64,000 nucleotides of DNA, from positions 393,657 through 457,656 of the forward strand of contig NZ_JBFRGU010000003.1 in assembly GCF_052115485.1 (NCBI RefSeq), given 5' to 3'. This document shows, piece after piece, positions 40,360-48,295 of the stretch (the first letter of the stretch is position 1; each line of letters starts with the position of its first letter). Made by a program: the position numbers and the translations under genes. A model generated the notes under the pieces. It searched no databases, had not been told where the DNA came from, and saw nothing but the letters and a program-made list of their open reading frames with translations. This stretch comes from Microvirga sp052115485. Its GTDB lineage: Bacteria > Pseudomonadota > Alphaproteobacteria > Rhizobiales > Beijerinckiaceae.

Positions 40360-41361
40360 TGACTTCGCCGCTTCCTGAAGCAACTCTGTGATATCCGGCA
40401 AGGCGCGTTCCGCGGCTTGCCGTCCGAGCGTGATGCATTCCTGAGCGCGGTGGAACTCGAACAATCCCATTTTCGCAAGCTTCGGCGCAATCATGACGTC
40501 GGGAGGATCGCCGGCGAGGCGCGAGCGTGCGATGCGGTCCTGCGTGATGTTGAAGGCATCGACCATCACCGAGGCGATGCCCGGCGCATTGGGGCGCCGA
40601 TTTTTCGGAGCCTTTGGCGCGGAAAAGATGCCCCAACGTCGCGGCTCCTCCATGTGCTCCTCGATATCCTGCTCGTCCGTGTGGGTGCTGTCGTAGGATT
40701 GAATGACGGTGCCGCGTACGCGCACTTCGCCGTTCAGGTTCACACAGATGACGATATCGGCACCGAGCGCGCGTGCGGCCGTGATCGGAATCGGGTTCAC
40801 GAGCGCACCATCCATCAGCCATCGGCCGCCGATGGAAACTGGATCGAAGATGCCGGGGAGGGCATAGGAAGCGCGCATGGCCTGGACAAGTTGCCCCCTT
40901 GTCAGCCAGACCTCGTGGCCTGTCGCAAGCTCGGTCGCGATCGTGCAGAATTTCATGGGGAGCGTTTCGACACGCTGATCGGTGAGGTTCTCTTCGAGGA
41001 GACGCTGCAATCGCCCGCCCGCGATCAGGCCTGAGCCCGAAATATGAAAATCCAGCAATCCCATGACTCGCCGCTTCGTCAAGGAGAGAGCGAACGCCTC
41101 GATTTCGTCGAGTCTGCCCGCAGCAAAACAGCCGCCGACGACCGCCCCGATGGAGCATCCGGCAATCACATCGGGAATGATACCGGCTTCGGCGAGAACG
41201 CGAACGACGCCAATATGCGACCAGCCCCGGGCGGCACCGCCGCCGAGCGCCAGGCCTATCTTCACCTTCGGTTTTGCTTCGCGCTCGACTGGCGCGTGCA
41301 TTTCGGCTTCCCCGCCGCCTTCAGGCCCGACACTTCGTCGGGCAATGCCATCCCAGAACAT
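40357..41361 (-). CDS. Patatin-like phospholipase family protein (RssA-type)
   Basis: This 334-aa protein has the oxyanion loop LALGGGAARGWSHIG, the nucleophile GCSIG and the catalytic Asp in WLMDGALVNPIP. It has no signal peptide, so it is probably cytoplasmic or membrane-associated. It differs from the lipoprotein patatin at 4973. The stop lies inside a dispersed repeat. Confidence 0.9.
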   Translation of the reverse strand: MFWDGIARRSVGPEGGGEAEMHAPVEREAKPKVKIGLALGGGAARGWSHIGVVRVLAEAGIIPDVIAGCSIGAVVGGCFAAGRLDEIEAFALSLTKRRVMGLLDFHISGSGLIAGGRLQRLLEENLTDQRVETLPMKFCTIATELATGHEVWLTRGQLVQAMRASYALPGIFDPVSIGGRWLMDGALVNPIPITAARALGADIVICVNLNGEVRVRGTVIQSYDSTHTDEQDIEEHMEEPRRWGIFSAPKAPKNRRPNAPGIASVMVDAFNITQDRIARSRLAGDPPDVMIAPKLAKMGLFEFHRAQECITLGRQAAERALPDITELLQEAAKS

Positions 41362-41456
41362 AGAGCAGCTCCTAGGTTGAAGCCATCTTTGGCACCTCCT
41401 GATGAAGGGCTCATGAATAACGCATGAGAAGCTTAGGTGGTCAGAGGGGTGCGGAT

Positions 41457-42602
41457 TTATGTCAAAGAGGGGCTCAATGCCCGACGAGACATCAGCACGA
41501 TAACGAGCGCGCAGACGACCAGGCCGATCAACGTCGCGCGCAGGCCGAGATGATCGCCGCCGAAGCCGATGATAGGGGGCCCCATCAACAGGCCGCCATA
41601 GCCGAGGGTCGCCACCATGGCGACGCCCATCCCAGCCGGGACGCCGTTGACCTCCGCTGCGCTGCTGAAGAGGACCGGCACAGCGTTGGAAAGCCCGAAA
41701 CCAACGATCGCGAAGCCAGCCATTGCTGCGATAGGCGTCGGCACTCCGATGGCCAGCGTCAAACCGATACCGGCGAGAAGGCCGCCGAGGCGCAAGGTTG
41801 GACCGCGGCCGAGACGGCTCACGACGAAATCACCCATGAAGCGACAGATCGTCATGGTCAACGAAAAGGCGGCAAAGCCCATCACGGCGGTTTCAAGCTC
41901 TGCACCGGCGACAGTGCGGAGATAAATGGCCGTCCAGTCGACCATCGCGCCTTCCACGACCATGCACAGCATGGCGAGCACCGCGATACCCATCAGCGCT
42001 CCGCGCGGCCAGGCGAAGCCGTGACCTTCGGCCGTTTCCGTCTCGTCCTTCATCATGAAAAACGAAGAGAAGAAGAAGAGCAGGCCCATCACGGCGCAGG
42101 ACATGAGCAGCGTTGCGGCAATATCGAAGCCCGCTTTAATAAGAGCAGCAGAGATTGCTGCCCCAGCGAGGCCGCCAAGGCTGAAGAAGGCGTGGAAGGA
42201 GGACATGATCGGTGTCTTCCAAGCCTTCTCGACAACCGTGGCATTGGTGTTCATCGAGACGTCCATCGAGCCGTTGAACGCGCCAGCCACGAGCGATGCC
42301 GCAATGAGGAGCGGAAGGCTCGGCGCGATGCCCGGGAGAAACAGCGTGATAGCGAAGCCGAAGCCGGTCACGATGGTGATCGTTCGGCTCGGGACGCGGG
42401 TCGAGATCCACCCGACGACGGGCATGAGGGTGATCGCACCAAGCCCGAAAGCGAGAAGTGCGAGGCTGAGCTCTCCGTCAGACAGGCCGAGCGCCGCCTT
42501 GAAGCGCGGCAATTGTGCCGCCCAGGTTCCGATTCCGAAGCCGTTACCGAAGAAGATCGTGCTGGTGGCGATGCGGGCGAGAAGGACGTGATTGTGTCTC
42601 AT
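41457..42602 (-). CDS. MFS transporter
   Basis: This 381-aa permease has about twelve hydrophobic helices, with MFS-like LLAFGLGAITLMPVVGWISTRVPSR between helices two and three. It opens with the FGNGFGIGTWAAQLPRF motif seen in the FucP/YbjJ-like subfamily. The substrate is not evident. It stands alone between the patatin and hisI genes. Confidence 0.87.
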   Translation of the reverse strand: MRHNHVLLARIATSTIFFGNGFGIGTWAAQLPRFKAALGLSDGELSLALLAFGLGAITLMPVVGWISTRVPSRTITIVTGFGFAITLFLPGIAPSLPLLIAASLVAGAFNGSMDVSMNTNATVVEKAWKTPIMSSFHAFFSLGGLAGAAISAALIKAGFDIAATLLMSCAVMGLLFFFSSFFMMKDETETAEGHGFAWPRGALMGIAVLAMLCMVVEGAMVDWTAIYLRTVAGAELETAVMGFAAFSLTMTICRFMGDFVVSRLGRGPTLRLGGLLAGIGLTLAIGVPTPIAAMAGFAIVGFGLSNAVPVLFSSAAEVNGVPAGMGVAMVATLGYGGLLMGPPIIGFGGDHLGLRATLIGLVVCALVIVLMSRRALSPSLT

Positions 42603-42662
42603 GAGTGCGCAGTAACGTTTCCTGTCAGGCTTTTCACCCCCACAATTCCGGATGAGTAGGGA

Positions 42663-43103
42663 TCAAGCTTGTTTTGAGAGTGCGAGTGTCGTCTCGCCTT
42701 CCTTCGATTGCACTACCCGATAGAAGCACGAGCGTCGGCCCGTATGGCAGCACCCGCCATCGCCCGCCACCTTCACCTTGAGCCACAAGGCGTCCTGGTC
42801 GCAATCGACGCGCATTTCCACGACGGTCTGGATCTGTCCACTCGTCGCGCCTTTGTGCCACAGCTCGCTCCGAGAGCGCGACCAATACCACGCTTCGCCC
42901 GTCTCAAGCGTTCTCGCAAGTGCTTCGGCGTTCATGTGGGCGACCATGAGAAGTTCGCCTGTGTCGGCCTCCGTCGTCACGCAGGTCACAAGACCATCCG
43001 TGCCGAAGCGAGGCGTCAAGGTCGCGCCTTCTTCCAGCTCGGACTTGGAGCCGGCGGCGGGGAAGGGTGGGTGGTTCGCGCACATGGGATGACTCGGGGA
43101 CAC
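42663..43103 (-). CDS. hisI: Phosphoribosyl-AMP cyclohydrolase
   Basis: This 146-aa enzyme of histidine synthesis has LLMVAHMNAEALARTLETGEAWYWSRSRSELWHKGATSG and the metal motif DCDQDALWLKVKVAGDGGCCHTGRRSCF, with Asp and Cys residues. An ATG at 43085 is a possible later start. It is 46 bp downstream of folE on the same strand, so they may be co-transcribed. Confidence 0.93.
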   Translation of the reverse strand: MSPSHPMCANHPPFPAAGSKSELEEGATLTPRFGTDGLVTCVTTEADTGELLMVAHMNAEALARTLETGEAWYWSRSRSELWHKGATSGQIQTVVEMRVDCDQDALWLKVKVAGDGGCCHTGRRSCFYRVVQSKEGETTLALSKQA

Positions 43104-43149
43104 TGGAGAGCAGGTTGCTTCTCTCGAATGCCCCCGATGGTCGCGAGTT

Positions 43150-43785
43150 TCAAGCTTTGCCGTGACGAACCATGGTCATGAAGCGCGCCTGTTCCGCCGG
43201 ATCTTTCTTGAACACGCCGGTGAACTGGCTCGTCAGCGTGACAGCGCCTGCTTTCTGCACGCCGCGCATGGACATGCACATATGCTCGGCTTCGATCATC
43301 ACTGCGACGCCGCGCGGCTCGAGAGCTTCTTCCAGAGCTGAGGCGATCTGCGCCGTCATCGTCTCCTGGGTCTGGAGCCGCCGCGCGTAGATCTCGACGA
43401 GGCGGGCAAGCTTGGACAGGCCGACGACACCCTTGGTCGGGTAATAGGCGATGTGGGTCACGCCATGGAACGGCACCATGTGGTGCTCGCAATGGGAATA
43501 GAAGGGGATATCGCGCACCAGAACCAGGTCGTCGTAGCCTTCGACCTCCTTGAAGATCTTGTTCAAAATTTCGTGCGGATCATCCTTGTAGCCGGCATAG
43601 AGCTCCTTGAACGCCTTGGCGACGCGCTTTGGCGTTTCGCGCAATCCTTCCCTCTCCGGGTCGTCGCCGGTCCAGCGGATCAAGGTGCGAACGGCCGCCT
43701 CCGCTTCTTCGCGGGTCGGGCGGTCTACGGGCTTGTCGGCGGCTGGAGACAGACGCTGGGACAAGGACTTAACCACATCATCCAT
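43150..43785 (-). CDS. folE: GTP cyclohydrolase I
   Basis: This 211-aa enzyme makes dihydroneopterin triphosphate, the first step of folate synthesis. Zinc-binding Cys and His are in YSHCEHHMVPFHG and the later AEHMCMSMRGVQ. ATG at 43785 (MDDVVKSLSQRL) follows AAAGG and is preferred to a longer frame from 43890. Confidence 0.94.
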   Translation of the reverse strand: MDDVVKSLSQRLSPAADKPVDRPTREEAEAAVRTLIRWTGDDPEREGLRETPKRVAKAFKELYAGYKDDPHEILNKIFKEVEGYDDLVLVRDIPFYSHCEHHMVPFHGVTHIAYYPTKGVVGLSKLARLVEIYARRLQTQETMTAQIASALEEALEPRGVAVMIEAEHMCMSMRGVQKAGAVTLTSQFTGVFKKDPAEQARFMTMVRHGKA

Positions 43786-43935
43786 GTGGAGCCTTTCTTT
43801 TGTTCCATGCCATCGGGCGCGATGCCCTTTGACCGTCATATGGGGCCGGCGCGCCCTCGGATCTCTCGGGATCGCGCTTGACGCCAACATAACCTATATC
43901 AAGCGACAACGCTCTTGTCCCGTGACAGCCGCATC

Positions 43936-44382
43936 ATGCTTGATCAGATCTACAATCGCCGCCTTCTCGAACTCGCCGCGAACATCCCGCGGCTCGGGCG
44001 GCTCGCGGACGCGGATGCGAGTGCGACAAAGCGGTCAAAGCTTTGCGGGTCCATCGTGACAGTCGATCTCAAGCTCCACGGCGATGTGGTTGCCGACTTT
44101 GCGCATGAGGTACGGGCTTGCGCCCTCGGACAGGCCTCCTCTTCCATCATGGCGAGCAAGGTGATCGGTTCCACCGTGGCGGAGCTGCGCGCCGTTCAGG
44201 AACAGGCACGCAGGATTCTCAAGGAAGATGGGCGCGCACCGGAGGGCAAATGGGCAGATCTTGCCGTTCTGGAGCCGCTGAAGGATTTCACCGCCCGGCA
44301 CGCCTCCATCCTCCTCACTTTCGAGGCAGTGGTCGACGCCATCGAGCAGATCGAGGCGCAGCGGCGCTCGGAAGCCTCCTGA
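43936..44382 (+). CDS. NifU/IscU-like iron-sulfur scaffold protein
   Basis: This 148-aa protein has the NifU N-terminal fold: MLDQIYNRRLLELAANIPR, Cys in KLCGSIVTVDLKLHG and Cys in EVRACALGQASSS. The third expected Cys position reads RHASILLTFEAV, without Cys. It therefore may be a variant scaffold, or a carrier. It is followed after 1 bp by the yidD gene, suggesting co-transcription. Confidence 0.78.
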   Translation: MLDQIYNRRLLELAANIPRLGRLADADASATKRSKLCGSIVTVDLKLHGDVVADFAHEVRACALGQASSSIMASKVIGSTVAELRAVQEQARRILKEDGRAPEGKWADLAVLEPLKDFTARHASILLTFEAVVDAIEQIEAQRRSEAS

Positions 44383-44383
44383 C

Positions 44384-44767
44384 GTGACGCACTCGTGGCA
44401 TCAAAAGGACGCGCCCCAGGAGACAACGGCAAAACACATGCCCCGCCGGATCGCCCATGTGGCGATCCGTTCCTATCAGCTCACGCTTTCCGGACTCATA
44501 GGCCGCCAGTGCCGCCATCTTCCGTCCTGCTCGGAATATACCGACGAGGCGATCCAGCGGCACGGCTTTTGGCCGGGAGGCTGGATGGGGCTGGCACGGA
44601 TCTGCCGCTGTGGGCCCTTCGGCACATCGGGGCTCGATCTCGTGCCTGAAACGTTGCCCGAACACGCCCGCTGGTATAAGCCGTGGGTGTATGGTCGCTG
44701 GCGGGGCGTCAACGCCCCCGCGATCACCTGCGAAGCGGTCGAACCTGACGGCGGCCGCTCGTCGTAA
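44384..44767 (+). CDS. yidD: Membrane protein insertion efficiency factor YidD
   Basis: This 127-aa protein has the YidD pattern: RSYQLTLSGLIGRQCRHLPSCSEYTDEAIQRHGFWPGGWMGLARICRCGPF with conserved Cys and the HLPSCSEY block. It assists membrane protein insertion with YidC. GTG at 44384 is favoured; ATG at 44438 would shorten it. It is longer at the C-terminus than the usual 70-100 aa. Confidence 0.9.
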   Translation: MTHSWHQKDAPQETTAKHMPRRIAHVAIRSYQLTLSGLIGRQCRHLPSCSEYTDEAIQRHGFWPGGWMGLARICRCGPFGTSGLDLVPETLPEHARWYKPWVYGRWRGVNAPAITCEAVEPDGGRSS

Positions 44768-44835
44768 GCAAAACCCAGCCCGTCGGCCCCACGCTTACCT
44801 GCTCCGTTGGCAGGAGTGAGCTTGAGAGATGATTG

Positions 44836-46848
44836 ATGATTACCCTCACATTCCCTGATGGCGCAGAGCGCCAATACGCCTCCGGCATCACCGGCCGCGA
44901 GATTGCGGAAGGCATTGCCAAGTCGCTGGCAAAGCGCACCGTGGCCATGGCCTTGAACGGCACCGTGACGGATCTCGCGGATCCGATCACCGCCAATGCC
45001 AAAATCGAATTTCTGAACCGCGAAGATCCGCGCGCGCTGGAGCTGATCCGGCACGATTGCGCGCACGTTCTAGCCGAAGCCGTGCAGGAGCTTTTTCCCG
45101 GCACGCAGGTCACCATCGGTCCGGTGATCGAGAACGGTTTCTATTACGACTTTGCGCGTAACGAGCCTTTCACGCCGGAAGACTTCCCGGCCATCGAGGC
45201 GAAGATGCGCGAGATCATCGCGCGGGACAAACCTTTCACGAAGGAAGTGTGGAGCCGCGATAAGGCGAAGCAGGTCTTCAGGGAGAAGGGCGAGACCTAC
45301 AAGATCGAACTAATCGACGCGATCCCGGAAGGGCAGGATCTGAAGATCTACTTCCAGGGCGACTGGTTCGACCTGTGCCGCGGCCCGCACATGACCTCTA
45401 CGGGCAAGATCGGCAACGCCTTCAAACTCATGAAGGTGGCGGGCGCGTACTGGCGCGGTGATTCCAAAAACGCGATGCTCACCCGCATCTACGCCACCGC
45501 GTGGACCTCTCAGGAAGACCTCGACAACTACCTCAGGCAGCTTGAGGAAGCCGAGAAGCGCGACCATCGCCGTCTCGGGCGCGAGATGGATCTGTTCCAT
45601 TTCCAGGAGGAAGGACCGGGCGTCGTCTTCTGGCACGCGAAGGGCTGGACCCTGTTCCAGGAACTGACCTCCTACATGCGCCGCCGCCTCAAGGGCGACT
45701 ATCAGGAAGTCAACGCGCCGCAGATCCTCGACAAGGCTCTTTGGGAGACCTCGGGTCACTGGGGTTGGTACCGCGAGAACATGTTCGTCACCAAGACGGA
45801 AGACGAGCGCGTTTTCGCCATCAAGCCCATGAACTGCCCCGGCCACGTGCAGATCTTCAAGCACGGCCTCAAGTCCTACCGCGACCTGCCGCTTCGCTTG
45901 GCTGAGTTCGGTGCGGTATCGCGCTACGAGCCTTCGGGCGCGCTGCACGGCCTGATGCGCGTGCGCGCGTTCACACAGGACGATGCGCACGTTTTCTGTA
46001 CCGAAGAGCAGCTTGCCGAGGAATGCCTGAAGATCAACGACCTGATCCTCTCGACCTACGGCGATTTCGGCTTCGAGAATATCGTCGTGAAACTCTCGAC
46101 CCGTCCTGAAAAGCGCGTCGGCACGGACGAGATGTGGGATCACGCCGAAGAGGTGATGACCCGCGTCCTCAAGCAGATCGAGGAGCAGTCGGGCGGGCGC
46201 ATCAAGACCGGCATCAATCCGGGTGAGGGCGCTTTCTACGGGCCGAAGTTCGAATACGTGCTGCGTGATGCCATCGGCCGCGACTGGCAGTGCGGCACCA
46301 CGCAGGTGGACTTCAACCTGCCGGAGCGCTTCGGCGCGTTCTACGTGGATGCGGACGGACAGAAGAAGACGCCGTGCATGGTTCACCGCGCCATCTGCGG
46401 CTCCATGGAGCGCTTCACCGGCATCCTCATCGAGCATTTCGCCGGGCACTTCCCGCTCTGGCTCGCGCCGGTGCAGGCGGTGGTGGCGACCATCACCTCG
46501 GACGGCGACGATTACGCACGTGAAGTCGTGAAGGCGGCGCAGGCCGCCGGGCTTCGCGTCGAGTCGGATCTGCGCAACGAGAAAATCACCTACAAGGTGC
46601 GCGAACATTCGCTCGCCAAGGTGCCGGTGCTTCTCATCATCGGCAAGAAGGAGGTGGCCGAGCGCGCCGTCTCCATCCGCCGCCTCGGCAGCCCGGACCA
46701 GACCAATCTCAGCCTCGAGGAAGCTTTGCGCATTCTCAAGGAAGAGGCCGTCACTCCGGATCTCCGCCGCGCGGCAAAGGCCGTCTCGGAACCCGACGCC
46801 CACGCAACCCTCGACGGGCATCACGTGGTGGGGGGAACGCTGGTCTGA
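44836..46848 (+). CDS. thrS: Threonyl-tRNA synthetase
   Basis: This 670-aa class II synthetase begins with a TGS domain (ITLTFPDGAERQYASGITG), followed by the editing domain (HDCAHVLAEAVQELFPGTQVTIGPVIENGFYYDF), the catalytic core with NCPGHVQIFKHG and RYEPSGALHGLMRVRAFTQDDAH, and an anticodon-binding C-terminus. The ATG at 44836 is the true start, with a TTG at 44833 in frame just ahead. Confidence 0.95.
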   Translation: MITLTFPDGAERQYASGITGREIAEGIAKSLAKRTVAMALNGTVTDLADPITANAKIEFLNREDPRALELIRHDCAHVLAEAVQELFPGTQVTIGPVIENGFYYDFARNEPFTPEDFPAIEAKMREIIARDKPFTKEVWSRDKAKQVFREKGETYKIELIDAIPEGQDLKIYFQGDWFDLCRGPHMTSTGKIGNAFKLMKVAGAYWRGDSKNAMLTRIYATAWTSQEDLDNYLRQLEEAEKRDHRRLGREMDLFHFQEEGPGVVFWHAKGWTLFQELTSYMRRRLKGDYQEVNAPQILDKALWETSGHWGWYRENMFVTKTEDERVFAIKPMNCPGHVQIFKHGLKSYRDLPLRLAEFGAVSRYEPSGALHGLMRVRAFTQDDAHVFCTEEQLAEECLKINDLILSTYGDFGFENIVVKLSTRPEKRVGTDEMWDHAEEVMTRVLKQIEEQSGGRIKTGINPGEGAFYGPKFEYVLRDAIGRDWQCGTTQVDFNLPERFGAFYVDADGQKKTPCMVHRAICGSMERFTGILIEHFAGHFPLWLAPVQAVVATITSDGDDYAREVVKAAQAAGLRVESDLRNEKITYKVREHSLAKVPVLLIIGKKEVAERAVSIRRLGSPDQTNLSLEEALRILKEEAVTPDLRRAAKAVSEPDAHATLDGHHVVGGTLV

Positions 46849-46871
46849 TTTAGCCCGATCCTGTTTTGCTC

Positions 46872-46906
46872 TTCATGGCCGCACCTGTTGCGGCCATGAA
46901 CGTTTT
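46872..46906 (+). terminator. Intrinsic terminator after thrS
   Basis: TTCATGGCCGC (46872-46882) and GCGGCCATGAA (46890-46900) form an 11-bp stem with loop ACCTGTT, then CGTTTTT. It begins 23 bp after the thrS stop. Confidence 0.85.
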
Positions 46907-46979
46907 TGGTGCATCCGCGGCCGTCCTAACATGACCGAGAGACGCGTCCTCAGACGAGGGATTTAAGGCGGTTTTCCTC

Positions 46980-47360
46980 TCACCTGCCGTCCAGCAAGCC
47001 AGCGAGTTCCAGACCACCACAGGCATCGACTCTCGCAAGGGGCCAATTATTGCCCTTGCTGTCCTCGAGTCTGAATTTGTAAGTGCGTTCTCCCGGACCG
47101 GGGTCGTCAGTAAAGTCGTCGCCACTTTCTTCTATTGCGACAACCTTTGGCTTCGCTCTGCCCAGAACAGCACTGGCTCTGGGTTGAACGAGGTACGCTT
47201 CGATGACCTTCGTTGCGTATTCCTTGTCGACGATATGAGAGCAGTCGCGGGTCAGGGCGTCGTAGACGCCTACTCCAATGAGTAGCAGCAGCACAGGCGC
47301 GACCAGCACGATGACAAGGGCGATCAGGAATGCGCCGACAACTTTGAACAGAGTACGCAT
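46980..47360 (-). CDS. Small membrane-anchored protein of unknown function
   Basis: This 126-aa protein has a strong N-terminal transmembrane segment (VVGAFLIALVIVLVAPVLLLLIGVGVYDAL), then a soluble part (YATKVIEAYLVQPRASAVLG, RTYKFRLEDSKGNNWPLARVDA). No domain is recognised. The ATG at 47360 is preferred to one at 47369. It is 41 bp downstream of the next gene on the same strand. Confidence 0.6.
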   Translation of the reverse strand: MRTLFKVVGAFLIALVIVLVAPVLLLLIGVGVYDALTRDCSHIVDKEYATKVIEAYLVQPRASAVLGRAKPKVVAIEESGDDFTDDPGPGERTYKFRLEDSKGNNWPLARVDACGGLELAGLLDGR

Positions 47361-47401
47361 GTGTAACAACGTATCTCTGTCTGGTTGTGGTGTCCATTAG
47401 C

Positions 47402-48268
47402 CTATTGCGTCGCGACGATCTCGAAGTCGCGGTTGAGACCGCTCTCGACCTTGAACTCGCGCGTATAGACCTTGCCGTCGTGGCGGGCGATCAGGACGTA
47501 ATCGCCTTCCGCCAGCGTTACGGACGGAAACGCGCCGATGGCCTCGCGGATCACGTCGCCGCCCGGCGTCAGCACGCTGAAGGCCGTGCCGGCGAAAGCT
47601 TCCCCGCCGGCGGAGGCCACCAGCTTGAGGGTGGCGATAGCCGCCCGGTGATTGAGGGTCGCTTCCGTGATCTTGCCGGCTTCGACCTTCAGGTCCGCGC
47701 GCATGATCGCGTTTGCGTCGCCATAGGTCGAGACGACGTGATAGGAGCCTTCCGGCAAACGGATGATGTCACCCGCCTTTCCGTTCGACAGGACGAGCCT
47801 GCCTTCGGAGTTGGTGCCGATCGGGACATAGACCGAGAACGAAATCTGGTTCTGTGCGATGGGGCTGTCGCCTACCGCTCCCTTGAGCCTCAGGGCTCCG
47901 GCCGTAATCGGAAGGCGCTCGGTGAGTGTGCCGGATTGGGCGCTGATACGCTTCGACGCGCTGGCATAACCGTAGGCTACGTGAACGATGTAATTGCCCG
48001 ATGGCAGATTGAAGCGAGGTGTCGGCGCGCTGGAGCGGGCGACGATCAGCGGCTGCGTGACGTCGCCCCGATCTTCGTAAACCCGCCAGACAAGCCCCGA
48101 GCCGATCGCTTTGCCACTATCCGCAAAGGCGGCACTGGCGTTGAGCGTGAATTCCGAGCTTGGGATAGGGGGAGGGGTCTGCGTCAATGAAGGCGTAGCA
48201 GACTGCGCCCAGGCCGAGGTTGCGACGCAGGCGGCAAGAAGGCTCAAACTCCAGATGGACGGTTTCAA
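47402..48268 (-). CDS. Secreted beta-rich repeat protein, unknown function
   Basis: This 288-aa protein has a signal peptide (SLLAACVATSAWAQ) and several beta-sandwich-like repeats ending in LPSGNYIVHVAYGYA, LPEGSYHVVSTYGDA and LAEGDYVLIARHDGK. These recall PEGA or carboxypeptidase-regulatory-like repeats. It is probably a periplasmic or surface protein. It lies just downstream of the YfhO-family gene, 27 bp away. Confidence 0.7.
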   Translation of the reverse strand: MKPSIWSLSLLAACVATSAWAQSATPSLTQTPPPIPSSEFTLNASAAFADSGKAIGSGLVWRVYEDRGDVTQPLIVARSSAPTPRFNLPSGNYIVHVAYGYASASKRISAQSGTLTERLPITAGALRLKGAVGDSPIAQNQISFSVYVPIGTNSEGRLVLSNGKAGDIIRLPEGSYHVVSTYGDANAIMRADLKVEAGKITEATLNHRAAIATLKLVASAGGEAFAGTAFSVLTPGGDVIREAIGAFPSVTLAEGDYVLIARHDGKVYTREFKVESGLNRDFEIVATQ

Positions 48269-48295
48269 CGTTTCGCCACTTCCAACCTATCGTCC

